The translations under genes and the position numbers were made by a program. Below, piece after piece: positions 21,538 through 33,900 of a stretch of DNA of 64,000 nt (positions are counted from its first letter, which is position 1; every line of letters begins with the position of its first letter). The stretch spans positions 4,154,001 through 4,218,000 of the forward strand of contig OY744462.1 of NCBI GenBank assembly GCA_963556145.1, written 5' to 3'. Source of the DNA: Hygrocybe punicea. Taxonomy: Eukaryota > Basidiomycota > Agaricomycetes > Agaricales > Hygrophoraceae. The notes under the pieces are model-generated. The model did not search any database, had not been told where the DNA came from, and saw only the letters and a list, made by a program, of their open reading frames with translations.

Positions 21538-24219
21538 TTACGAGTCCCTATAAGGGAATCGTTTCTATACGGTGGATTTTTCAATTCAGGGTCACACTCT
21601 AATTTGCCAAGCCGTGGGAACAAAATTTCCAAACTGTGGGAACAATTTTGAAGCCCTGGGAATAACTATGAAACCGTGTGACTGGGCGGAGTTGAGTGTG
21701 AGAATTTGTTGTCCCAATCAGCAAGAACAATAAGGAAGCCGGATCACAGCTGCCTAGATCACATATGCCAATTTGGGAATAGATACTGTTATAGCATGGT
21801 TGCATCGCAGTTGCAAGCCGCAAATGTTTGACAACTTTGTACAACTATTGAATGCATTGGTAGTGCAATGGAATGGTTAAATGCAAACAGTGCACACTTG
21901 TTGAACATGCTGAGCAGTGTTCCACAAGGGTTCAGCAGGTTTCCCAGGTTGAGTCTGATGCATTGTCTGTGCACAAACATTTGTACGAATAGTATATTGC
22001 ATGTAACTACAATGTAGGGACATATACTGAGTTTGTTAGAATTGTTAATAAAGTGAACAGTGCACCCTTGTCGAACAGGCCAAACAGTGTTCGACAACTG
22101 TTCGACAGGTGTCCCAGCTTTAGTCTGGGGCATTGCAGATGCACAAACACTTTTACGAACAATGTATTGTATGTATCTTGGATGTAGTTACATGTACTGA
22201 GTTTATTAGAATTGTTAATAATGTGAACAGTGCACCCTTGTCGAACAGGCCGAACAGTGTTTGACAACCCTTCGACAGGTGTCCCAGCCCCACTCTGCAG
22301 CTTTGCCATTGCAGACAGAATTGTACAAACAACATACTGCATGTATCTGCAAGGTAGCAACATTTAATCTCTGCATCAGAATTTCTAATAATGCAAATAG
22401 TGTTCACTTGTCAAACATGCCGAACACTGTTCGACAACCATTTGGCAGGTGTGACATCCTCAATCTGGGGCTTTGCCATTGCAGACACAATTGTACAGAC
22501 AAAATATCACATGTCTATTTGATGTAGCTACATCCACTATGTCCTTTGGAATTATAGCAATACAAACATTGTTCACCAGGTGTCCCAGGCCATTGCAATT
22601 GCACAAACAATTGAAAAACTTCTATATTGCATGTTTCTGTGCTGTAGCTATATCTACTTTCAATGCACATCATACACAATACATGATCAATCCTTGTCAT
22701 CTAGGCTGATCACTGTTCAGCCAATCATTAGGCCAATGTCTCCGGTACAGTATCAGCCATTGCAGTACAACAGACACTGTCTGTTCTATAAATTCAATGT
22801 GTGTATGCGACCCATATATGTGTTATGTTTGCTGGAATTGGTTCAGGTGTGCAATGCTCATCAAACTGTTTGACAGGAAAATTGCCTCACCAGCTTTATT
22901 CAATCCAAGGCATTGCCACTGCACAAGCTGAACCAGGCATACTGTCAATTCAGGTACTCATCAAAACCAGCAATCTTATAAAATTTGTTGCAATAGAAGT
23001 GCAGTTGGTATCATTGTACATGGGATTATTTCTACAGTACTAACAGGAGGTTGTTCTTGACCTGACAAATAATGCAGATACTAAGAATTTCTAGATATAA
23101 TTACTAAATTTCAACTTGAATATGTATGTTCTTCACCACACCATAATGACTGTGTCATCAATAAATTCAAAAATTAAAAGTGAATATATATAAAATTGAC
23201 ATTGTACATCTCAGCTGAGAGTGTTAATGAGCCATTTTTTGTAGTGTCAAAGTAAAACCCCGTACTATGTCAGCAAACCTGTGCAATTTGAATTATCAAA
23301 TATATGAACATGATGGTATCAATAACAATCTAAACTGAAGTGGATCTGGTATAAATTACAGAGTAAATATGACTAATGATAAAGTAGTGAATTAGTTATA
23401 TATATGAACACTACAAACTTGATATGAAAGATGCTAATTTACAATCTGATATTGGGTTATGACAAATTGTAAGGAACAGGATATAATCAATTATAAAATG
23501 TATATCATTGTAGTATGGTGTCAGAATAGTATCTGAATATCATCAGTATGTGATAATACAGGAAATATCTATCATAGGAGGGTAACAATGCTGTATGATT
23601 GGTATACTGTACCATTTCGGTTAATTCACTGGTAAATGTGACCTGTGACACTGCCAGTGAAATAGTCAATTCATCATATTTAGTAGTGATGCGTGACATG
23701 TGGCAAAATTATCCAAGTCACATTCAACCATGTTAGCACTAGATATCCTGATTGATATCATCCAAGGTCATCTACCCAACCCAAACCTACATTGCTGTTG
23801 GAAAAACAAAAACAAACAATATCGTATAATCAAAATCTTTGTGTTAATTCTTATTCATGCTTTGAAATTTTACTTCCAACTGTTTTTAAATTTGTTCTTG
23901 AAAATATTTCAGAAATGTTGACCACCACAAGTTGCACAACTAACACTTTCATGGTGTGCCACATCCACAAAGAATATCAAAAGTTTGAAGAAATTTGTAA
24001 ATCCAGAAAGAAGATCTCTATTTCAAACAATTAAAAATTGCAAATTTGTTGACAGGGTTGTGTTTTTAGGATGTTATATAAACAGTATTTTTTGTTTGTA
24101 GAAAGAAAGGACATATATCAGTAGTAATAATGCTGCAGTATTTATATATAATGGATGTTCTCATTGCCAAAGAGGGACGAGTAACTTGCCATGCAAAGCA
24201 ATGGCCCACACCCCACTAG
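21538..24219 (+). mobile_element. 2,682-bp non-autonomous Helentron nested in Rep-helicase
   Basis: It begins TTACGAGTCCCTATAAGGG and ends GGGACGAGTAAC, hairpin GCCATGCAAAGCAATGGC, CCACACCCCACTAG, sharing both termini with the 22-kb element. It sits between the HUH motif and the Tyr motif codons: removing it gives F-Q-Q-T-F-V-E in frame. It has no credible ORF; the left third is a subterminal repeat array and the rest is AT-rich. Flanks are G and TTTG. It is presumably mobilised by a Rep-helicase of the same family. Confidence 0.9.
21840..22720 (+). repeat. Subterminal repeat array of nested Helentron (about 170-bp units)
   Basis: About five degenerate units follow each other, each with a TTGTCGAACA...CGAACAGTGTTCGACAA core, GACAGGTGTCCCAG, and GCATGTATCT. 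Units in the 22-kb element (38000-38760) are homologous and in the same orientation relative to the terminus. Confidence 0.75.
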
Positions 24220-27200
24220 TTTGTTGAAAGATATCACGGGGAAATCGTCGTTTACATTCACCTTTCGAATTAAGACAGTATGGCTTTTTTTTGCCATCAT
24301 GCCTGTTATGTACATTTAATCGCAATAAAAGATCATCTACAACATCTTGAAACCTTTGCCACCATGTTGATCTTTTGTTGTGATATTGACAATTCATGGA
24401 ACAATTATATGATGGTGGATCTGGCATGACACATGTTGGTGGTTGATATTCAGGTTTCGACATTGTCTGTTCCATTTTCTGTGATACCTCATCTTTAGAA
24501 CCTGTCATGAATTGTCCTACACACAAACTTTCCAAATATTCCACTAATCTTTTCTGAAAGTCAGAATTTTCACCCATAATTTTGTCACGTATTTCCTGAG
24601 GTGTAAGGCATCCCTTTATCCACAACAGCATATGAAGATGCAAGGTAAGACGTCCTTGTTCCTCTACTGTTGCATAATAACCTGATGTGTTTCCATACAG
24701 GCCAGGATGAGATTCATTTATTCCTAATATATGTTTGATGAACATTTCAGTAGTAAAGTGAAAAAAGCGGGCTCCAGCAACTGGATTGTTTGCAATTAGT
24801 TTGTAACAATCCTGGGGTAGACGTAGTTTAGGATAAAACTTTTCTTTGTTGTCAGCATAATATAAGCATAGTGGGTGATTGATGTCTGCAGGTGCAAAAG
24901 TGATAAACCAAGTTGGAGCACCAATATAGGATATCAGAGACCAAATCTCATTTCACATGTATTTCTTGTTAGTAATTGAACCTTTGACCTGACCAGCTAC
25001 GTGATCCAGATCAGAAATGAGTTTATAGCATGCTTTCTCTTCCGATGTATCTGGTTTGACTCTATCACCTCTAGATAATCTCTTAGAGAGATCATCCAAA
25101 ACAGCTGTATTGATATTCATCAGGCGATCTGCGATATCGTTGAAATTATGTTTATTAGTCAACAAATATCCTCCGGTTGTACTGTCCTTGATTTGTTCTT
25201 GATTGAATGCAATCAATGGAAAATAGGGATCAGTTTGAAATCTTTTGTCATGGTACATCAGAAGATGCCTTTTGTGCATCATATCACTGATGCTTAAAAC
25301 ATCCTTGTCAATGCTGCTAATACCACCCAAGCCATATGGAAATAGGCAGGGGAACATCATAGGATATAACTGAGGATTATTAAAGAACGATTCTGGATTT
25401 CTAGCATGGCTTATGGCAAGAACACCACCATGGTCATCTATCAAGTGCTTGGTTGCTCTAGCTATTAATGCCTTTGGACTTGTAATATCTAGATTTTCGC
25501 CAGTTACCCCACTAACAACAAAGGGACAAGGCCCATCTTCAACACCATCTTCCTCTTCATTGTCAAATGCACTAGTGGCTTCCGGTTCCTTATTTGTGTC
25601 TGCTGGTCGATATGCAACCACAACAGGAATTCCATGATCTGGATATTGTGCTAGATTTTCATAGGAGATATCTAAATCATAGTAATCCATGTGATTCAAT
25701 TTCAGCCATTCTAAAGCTGCAGAAACTCGCCTTCGGCGAACCAATAAAGGCGTTCGCTCCATGTCTTCTGGAGTTGGTCTGGCAGGACCAGTGAAAATAA
25801 ACGCTAGCACTTCATCAAGTTCTTTAATTGTTGGAGGCAACCGTTGATATATCTTTGGTGTTGGGTTTTGAAACATGATGGCATTTGCTTTCATTTTATG
25901 CATCCCAGAGGAGACACGAACAATACATTTGTTGTGACGAACACGGGCAATCAAAAGTTGTTCAGCAAATGTTAGATTTTGAAGTTGTGCAGGAATTCTT
26001 CCCATCCAAAGTCCATTCGCCAAAGCATATTTGGGAGTTTGGCCTTTATTCAGACTGAGCACACATGGTTTGCATATCCATTTACATGTGTCATCTAGCA
26101 CTGGACCTTTGATATCCTCTATTGGATCAGAACAATGATATCGTTCACATCTTGTGATTCCCATATTGTCTCTAGTTAATATTTTCAGATTAACCTTCGT
26201 CTTTGACAATAAAGACATGTTTTTCAATGCAACCAATTGACCACATACAGCACACCCACTTTCTTGGAAACATTCAGGTGATGTATCTCTGCACCAGTTG
26301 CTGATTATGGTTTCCTTCAATTCAATAGATGGAGGAGGAGGAGGAAATAATTGCTCATCTGACTTGTCCAATTCTTCTTTCATTTGAGCCTGAGTTTCTT
26401 CTTTGCCGCACTCATATGTTTCTGTCATTTTTTGTCTTCTGTACCACTGTCTACACAGGTCTTTATGTGATTTAATATCATGCACATGAAAAATAGAAAC
26501 ATGAGTATCACAAGCTGAACAATTATGCCTCATTAATGCCACAGATAGATCTTGTCCATGTAATCTTCGTAATGTCTTTGACAAATATATACCATGTATT
26601 GTTGTTATTTCACCAATATCCTTCACTGTCAAATTTGGCAGAAGTTCATGTAAAGGCATTTTAACACATGCATATGTTTTTCTATCTTCATATAAAGTGT
26701 TGGCTGTTTGTTCATCAATATGCCCCACATATTCGAATAATATGTCAGAATCATGGTTGATATTATTAGACGGTAGCATAAAAGATTGAAGAAAGCTAAA
26801 CTTGAATGTTGGTATTCGTTTACCACCACCAATGTAGTCATATCTATGAACGAAATTTATATATAAAGATTTAAACAAGTGTCCGAATAAATTCAAATTG
26901 AACACAATTATGTTTGAACGGCTATGCCGTATTATGAAACATAGTGTGGTCCACAGCAACGTTGCATGTGATAGAGAACTAGTAATACAATGAAATAAAT
27001 ATGTTTTGAAATCATGTCGTCTCAATAGCGATCGCATGAGCAATGCTTTGATCATTTTACAACAACATTGGACAGTGATAGGTTTGAGAAGACAATACAA
27101 AGCAAAGAGATATTTAGGAGGTAAGAAATATGTTCTGGCATATTGAATAGAACGTATTCGCATTTTGAAGGCGCTATTTTTAAATGTAGTCCAAACGAAT

Positions 27201-27508
27201 AATGGATCGACTGTCAAGTTATCTTTTGTGTCTTTTGTTATTCCAATGATCTTTACATATAGTGTTGCATTTATTTGCATCAATATTGTTGCATCGCCCT
27301 GATCTGGGGCCAACTCATGTTCTATGAGTTTTCTTTGAAAAACACCCAATTCTTGGGTCAAGGTCGATATCACAGGACAGGAAATTGGTTCAGGAGAGAT
27401 ATACATAAGTTTGTCTTGGCATAGTTGTGGAAATAATGTTGCATTTGCAAGGAAATATAGATAAGTCAAACATGCAATGCAGACACGGATGATGTTGTGG
27501 GGATTCAT

Positions 27509-28497
27509 GAGGATTTGTGACAGTAAGAGGAAACACTGCCCATTTAACTAGTCAAGTGGTTCGGATCATGAATAACAATTAACACAATGGGATTGATCAT
27601 ATGACATTATATTATTTGTAAGCTTTTCCCAAAACACCATAAGGCGTGCCTGAATCTTTAGAAATCTGTGTTTACTTTTTTTATTCCATTCTATGTTCCT
27701 GTGACATGCCTTGATACAGGCCAAAAATGCATCTGTATCATGAATAGCTGCCTTACGATCTTATTAGGGGTCTGGCTGACAAGACATTGATCCAACCAAC
27801 TGAGACAAAACAGGTATTGAAGTTGAACAACCAGGCTGTTTGACAACTGTGCATATTTGACAATTACTTGGTAATTCGTGGAAATTATCATTGCTCTTCA
27901 TCCTTGTCAGAAATACATTGTCATTTTTATGGAGCTGTACGTATCATTCCCACACAAGTATACTGTATTATTCCGGTACCAAATAGTCATAGCTCCCCTT
28001 GGAGTGACAGCTATATCTTCCACTACAAGAGGGGGTTTTGTTACTCTTGTATCATTGTATCCTCATTTAATAGGTCCATAAAGTTCGCGATTCTGGTTTC
28101 TTACATATATTCAATTTTAATTTTCGTTAGCCCGAACCTAAGTCATCTCAGGTTGTCCTTCTCAGGTTGAGTGAGTCGGTAGTTGTACTATGAACTGAAC
28201 TGAAAGTAATGCATTCACCAGGATATATTTTAGACAAACAGATTTTCAGTCAACAAGATTGATGCCTTACGTTGTATCTATGCTTACTATCATGCTCAAT
28301 TCTTATGGTCATACAGTAACACAAGTCATTTTTAACAGAGCAAAAAGAAGTACATATATAGACACTGTAGCGATGTATGAGGAGGACATTTGAGGGCACA
28401 TGTTTCCAGAAATCAACGACTGGGATAAAGTCGTTTTAGTCAAATATAATGAATACTCCACAAAAAGAAGGACTTACTCCTTCGAAATTAAGGCCCG
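27509..28497. other. AT-rich spacer inside Helentron
   Basis: Between the Rep ATG and the last exon of the cargo gene at 28498-30409. I see only short frames and no motif; it may contain the Rep promoter. Confidence 0.4.
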
Positions 28498-30409
28498 GGA
28501 TCCAGTTTGGATGTCGACAGCTTGGGAGATGAAGGCCTCGTTTGGCTCGGAGGAATCGAGAGTAGGATTTCGGGTGGAACGATGTTGCTCCAATCCACGT
28601 CCATCGATGAAGCGCTGGGCTCCACAGGGGTCGATGATTGGTGGCGTGACGATGCACGCGTATTGGGACGGAATCCTAGGACGTTAAGAAGATCAGAATT
28701 GGAATAGATACAGACATGTGATGTTGAAACACATACCCGGAGTCGGTGACTTCTTCGGTGGCTTCACCAGTTTGAGCTTCTCTGCAATAATGCCCGCTTG
28801 CTCCAAAGCGACATCTAGCTTCCTCCTCTTTGTTATCTCGCCGTCCTCGTGATCACTGCTGAGAGACTCTTGTTTTGGTTCGGGAGGTCCATCGTCGTTG
28901 TGCATGATTGCATCGTGATCGACATCCAACAACCCGACCCACTCTGTTCCTACAGCGTCGAACTTCGGGGATTCCAGTGGAACATCAACCGGCTCGGAGG
29001 AGATGGGTGGTTTAACTTCCACTGTCAATTTTTCGGATTCCGATTTCTTGTATCCGTGCGACGGCCCAATTTCGACAGCGACTGCGATATGTCAGTGCAT
29101 TAATCATAGCAACGTGAGCAATGTACGCATTTGAGCCTTGGACCGCTTCTTCTTTACCGGGGCTAAGTCTTCCTCCATCTTTACGTCGTCTATACATGAA
29201 TAAATGTGTTGGATTATCGTTTTGATATTCGGAATTCAATAACTCACCGTCATCGTCGTCCTCGGCTTTGGACTTGATTGTACGTTCTGTCATGAAGAAG
29301 GGTTTTCATGTATGACAATCACAGACAATGAAAGTACTTACTGGACTTGGGTTTGGGCTTGGGCTTCTTTTTGTCCTTCTCGGACGAATTGTCTGCGCCA
29401 CCTGAATATTCAGTACATCTATACGCCGGTATGGTAGAAAATTTGTACAAACCAGCGGAAGATGTCTTCTGTTTTTTGACCGATTTTGACTTGGCTTTGC
29501 CCTTGCCCTTGCCCTCGGGAACCAGCCCCTCTGCAAATGTATTATATCATTAGCACAATCACATATGTAATTCTAGATCATACCTTCATCATCGTCCGCC
29601 ACATCGGCATCGACGAGGACACTATGTCCTTTACACCAAGCAATAACCTGACCGATTATTTCGAGCTTTGTGGCGTCCGGAAGCCCACCGAACGACCAAT
29701 TTGCAGAGGTTCCGCTGTGCCATGCTGGCACAGATTCGTCGTATTTCGCCCAATCTATGATGCCAGACGTCATAATCCATTTGTCTGCCAATGCGTATAT
29801 ATACTCACCGAGGTCCTCTGGCATGGTCTCGGTGCTAACAGCGCCATGTTGAATTAATGCCGATGGAGAATGCTTGCCGACATAAAACTCTTTGAGGAGC
29901 CAATCGTCGAAGATCGTGCTTCACCAGTCACGGGTAACCTCGTTGGCCCGTTTTGCGACCAAAACCTCTGCCCAAATTTCGTCCATGACGGTGTTGGTAT
30001 ACTTGAGGTAATCCCGAAGTAAATCAGTCCCTTCCTTATCGTTTTTGACGTAGTCCGGCGAGTAGTTGGGTGCCTTGTTGTATGCGATGGCTGTTGTCGC
30101 ATAGATGTACATATCCATTTGATAAATCAAGCGATGGAGCGGTTCCTCGTATCGTTCGGGGATTTCGCGCCATAACTCACCTCGGGCGGTGGCATCGTGG
30201 GGGTGTGTCTTCAGTACATAGAGATTACGAGAAAATACGGGAATGGTGCCGGATTCCTTGTTGGGTGCCGGAATCTTGGGTGGGACCATGTACTGGATTT
30301 GGAAGATGCGATGTAGCTCCTGCAGCTTTTTGGGCGGCGCAGCAGGCCAGTACTTGAAGGCGGCGGGATTGACAGCGGGAGTCGAGGTTTTGACGACTGG
30401 CAAGGACAT
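28498..30409 (-). pseudogene. Cargo gene: hypothetical protein, multi-exon, one nonsense codon
   Basis: The reading starts at ATG 30409 (MSLPVVKTSTPAVNP). It runs to a TGA at 29921-29923 flanked by R-D-W and S-T-I-F-D-D-W in one continuous frame, and ends exon 1 at 29584. Five or more short GT-AG introns follow (first 29583-29532), the rest encoding Lys/Glu/Ser-rich, probably disordered sequence, ending at TAA 28498-28500. The first part has an ordered look (KYWPAAPPKKLQELHRIFQI, later GELWREIPERYEEPLHRL). I recognise it as a mushroom-type hypothetical protein but cannot give a function. Inside the Helentron it is apparent cargo. Apart from the TGA, splice sites and frames look well kept. Confidence 0.6.
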
Positions 30410-30789
30410 GGTAGATGAAATAAAAGTTTTTTGGTCGACGTGTGAGGCGATTTGAGAGCAAAAGAAAAGGGCGGATTTATTACTCAACGCTCCAGACTAT
30501 GAATACGGATGTCACGACCACGTGACCAGATCAATCACCACATGTTCTACCTCATGTTCGGCTTCTTTGCATGCATAAACAACAGATCTATTTATTTATG
30601 TTTTTGATGTGGCTCGAGCTTAGAAGTTGTCCAAAGCTAGTAATTGCACGCAGAAAACCGACATGTGCAGCGTATGGAATATTTTCCAGTTGGTAAGGCG
30701 ATAAATCGAGTTAATTCGTTCGATGAATATTCACGGACTGGTCCGTTGATGGAAAAGCACAACAAGTCTGACTTGTTGGATGGATGTAG

Positions 30790-31260
30790 AAGGACTAGAT
30801 ATACTACAACAAACATGTTGTTTGGTGTGTTCGGTCACCGGACATGTTTGGTGGATGTCAATGTACGACTAGATATACTACACCGAACACATCGAACATG
30901 TTCGGTGTGTTCGGTGGAGATGTTTGGTGGATGTCAACCAACGGTTGTGACTAGATATATCACACCGAACACATCGAACATGTTCGGTGTGTTCGGTGGA
31001 CATGTTCGGTCAACGTTGGTGAACCAATATTACCAGATATATGACGCCGAACAAATCAAACATGTTCGATGTGTTCGGTGTGGTATATCCGGTCACAACC
31101 ATTGGTTGACATCCACCGAACATCTCCACCGAACACACCGAACATGTTCGATGTGTTTGGTGTAGTATATCTCCTCATAATGGTTGGTTGACATCCACCG
31201 AACATCTCCACCGAACACACCGAACACGTCCGATCTGTTCGGTGGATATTGCTCTTTCAA
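30790..31260. repeat. Array of palindromic CCGAACA/TGTTCGG repeats
   Basis: Imperfect units of about 110-120 bp contain ACCGAACACATCGAACATGT and its inverse, with ACTAGATATACTACACCGAA spacers. The right-hand units are inverted relative to the left, so the whole array could form large hairpins. Lies between two divergent cargo genes. CGAACA motifs also occur in the subterminal arrays. Confidence 0.75.
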
Positions 31261-31497
31261 GACATTTAAATGATTCCATTGCTGATCAACGTGTTTGGCA
31301 CGTGTTCGTTGTTTTATCATTGCCACTCTTGTCAGGTGACATAATTCCGACGTCTTATAATTAGAAGGTTTGTGGAATCGTCACCACCCGCTATCAACCA
31401 CCCTGAAAGTAATCAATCATTAAGGTATTGATGTATTAATGATATCTGTGTCTGTTCCTCATACCACCCATCCGAAATCCTGCCTAGGTCCACAAAC

Positions 31498-33320
31498 ATG
31501 CCATATAAGAAGGAACTTGGTTATGAACTTTGCATGCACATCTGCCCTGGTCGAAAATGCGACTCTCCAAAAACGAAATGTCTTTTGTGGAAGAAGGAAG
31601 GCAACTCCTGCCAAAGACATGTCGGATCCGCACACCAACATCCCAAATGCATTTCATCTGGAATTTGTCCGCAGTCGGTATGTCTTGGTCGCAACATACG
31701 TGGAAATTCGCAGGGTGTCCGCAATGCGACGGCCGCGGAACTCGATCTCCTTCCACGCAAAAGGCTATCATCCGACTCTGAGATGGAAACATCATCTGAC
31801 TGTGAAATGGAACCGCCAACCACCATAAGCAACAATGAACGCCGTATAACCACATTAAGCAACAATGACGGCCGTGTTTTCAAAATCCTTTTTATCCTTG
31901 ACCCAACAACTCGTATCGCGAGCAAAGCCGCAGCCATTAACGATCTTGCATTCGTCACCACGACCATATCCGACATCGAACTCGATACCATTGCCCATCT
32001 TGATGGTTACGTCCATATCATCAAGTCATACAAGAGTCGCTATTCAGCATGTATTCAAGAATGGGTAATGTCTATTGTTTAATTTGTGGATTGTTGATAC
32101 TGAAACGTATTTCACAACAAACAGGTTTATATCGGAATGCGACTACATCATGAGGATGGAGCCCGGCGCTTCAATGTCAAATACATATTTTGGCCCGAGT
32201 TCCTTCATGCAATACTTCGCCATCAAGACAAAGGCAATACGTGGCAAAAGTTCGCATCGGCAGATTGTGTATTTGGTGGTGTGGATATGGGAATGTCATA
32301 CATGTAAGATTGACATCGCTTTAATTAATTCTGCTCCATTTTCGCTGCATTATACTGATGTCTTGACAGCGGTAACCAATATGGATTGACACTGGAAAAT
32401 GTGTCAATTTTCATGACTGGCATGGACGAACTCTGTCGAACGGCACACATCTGGCCGCCTCCGAAGCAGATGAACACGGTCCATTCAAAATGGATACAAA
32501 ATCAAAACTTGCTTCATGTCGCTTTGAATGTAACGCATATGATACGCCCTCAAGCAAAATTATTAAACGATGGCGACCAATTCCCACCGAATATTGTCTT
32601 GAAATGGACACACAGCAACACCGGTCATCACGTCCTATTACCTGGCGACACCAAGCGAAATTGGGAATACATGCGCAATAACTGTGAGGTTCCAGGTTCA
32701 CGTTGGTTTGGGCAAACGTACATCGAACCACTGAGTAAGATGGGCGAATGGCGTGTGTTTCTAGTTGGTGGAAAGGTCGTGTATATGGTGCACACCCTGT
32801 ACAACAAGGAAAGCAAGTCCTGGAAGTGGGATATTGTCTCAAGTTTCTATACCTTGGATGAGTTAAGGTGAGTGCCCTTCATTTTCACTTGTCATATCAT
32901 ATGCATGATTGTCTTAACTTTGTCAGAATATTTCAAACGCAGGGGACTCTATTGAAGATGGTGGCGTGCAATCCGGACAGGGGCGCCATTTCTATTCGAG
33001 AGCAAGGCAGAAACGAGTTCTTCGACTTTGTCCAAAAGACCTACGAAGGGCTTTATGCGATAGAGTCCAATATGGTTGGTGGAAAACCATCGATGAGTGT
33101 TTTTTGCCGTATGGACATATCGCTCATTGTGGATTCCAAAACGGATACTGTGGCCTATTTCGTGAACGAGGTGGAACGTTATCACACATGCAGCCTCTGG
33201 TCGAACATGAAGTCAGGTCCGAAATCCGTTCGAGCACCCATTGGCTCATTAGCAGACACTTTTGCAGGGGTTTTCTATAAATGGTTGATTGACATCAAAG
33301 GTCCATACTCATATTTGTAA
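31498..33320 (+). CDS. Cargo gene: hypothetical protein, possible ATP-grasp-like C-terminus
   Basis: Four exons, 31498-32064, 32125-32303, 32370-32867 and 32927-33320, join in frame across 59-66-bp GT-AG introns to give 545 residues without a stop. The N-terminus is Cys/His-rich (CMHICPGRKC, CQRHVGSAHQHPKC), probably zinc-binding. A Ser/Asp/Glu linker follows. The C-terminal half contains RWFGQTYIEPL, GEWRVFLVGGKVV, and DISLIVD...YFVNEVER, which resembles the metal- and nucleotide-binding end of ATP-grasp enzymes, a tentative call. The last intron acceptor was chosen at 32926 because the alternative AG at 32942 gives an immediate stop. It lies in the Helentron, convergent with the gene at 33783-35803. 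An intact spliced structure suggests recent capture or selection. Confidence 0.75.
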
Positions 33321-33900
33321 TATTATCTGTACAGTCAATGGATTGGTTCGCGTTTATTTCACAAAACAGACATAAGATACAAATATAAATGATGCTAAGT
33401 GGAGCAATCATTTCGGCACTCCCAAGACCATGACCCATTGCACATTGAGTGAAATGCTCTTCATCATGTCATCTACACGCTTGAATGTATTGATGGTGTG
33501 TCCAACAACGACACAGGATCCTGCAGGGATATTGTGCAGGAAGATGGGTAGTTGCGGTATTTTATAAATGGCTTGTAGACATTACAAATGTATACTCATA
33601 TTTTTGAACTTCACTTGTACATTAGTCAACTTTAAATGTCACAAATCGGATCTCATGTCTGAGAGGCACGAAACGCTTTGATTTCAATGGTAGGTACATT
33701 ACAAATTCAAGGCAACATAAAGAGAATTGGCAATAGGCCACGCTGCATGGCACACTAGTTTCATGACGAGAAAGACGACAAGTTAATGAGAGACGCCCAA
33801 TACCATCACCCACTGCACATTTAGGGAAATACTCTTCAACAAATCATCAGAGCGTTTGAAGGTATTGATCGTGTGGCCGACCACAACGCACGATTCTGCA
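33270..33900. repeat. Tandem duplication of the convergent gene ends
   Basis: 33270-33540 and 33545-33900 are diverged copies. Each has the 3' end of the plus-strand gene (TTTTATAAATGG...CATACTCATATTT) and the last-exon end of the minus-strand gene (GTTGTTGGACACACC-like, coding C-V-V-V-G-H-T-I-N-T-F-K). The copy next to 33320 is a non-functional remnant of the minus-strand gene's last exon. Confidence 0.65.

Larger units (their letters stand above)
18215..27508 (-). pseudogene. Helentron Rep-helicase, split by nested element
   Basis: Exonic parts are 27508-24220 and 21537-18215, which join as 2,204 codons once the nested element is removed. The first part has a cysteine-rich middle (CAVCGQL, CKWICKPC), the Helitron N-terminal domain (ANGLWMGRIPAQL, later FPCLFPYGLGG) and the HUH nuclease motif GRLTLHLHMLLW. 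The second part begins with the Rep tyrosine motif AYITDYITK, then PIF1 helicase with Walker A GMAGTGKS (about residue 590 of that part), Walker B IFIDEVSML, GDFGQLPP and LRENMRQ. Rep nicks and joins single strands while the helicase unwinds. A TGA at 24953-24955 replaces the Arg expected in KYM-R-NEIW. The start at 27508 is the first ATG of the open frame and not otherwise supported. Confidence 0.88.

Noticed and set aside
21599..22873. Short frames in both strands of the nested element
   Set aside because: They translate the subterminal repeats, change frame between units and show no conserved protein with the homologous repeats of the large element.
29921..29923. Selenocysteine or programmed readthrough at TGA
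   Set aside because: Fungi of this group lack selenocysteine insertion as far as known, and other TGA codons here fit CpG decay.
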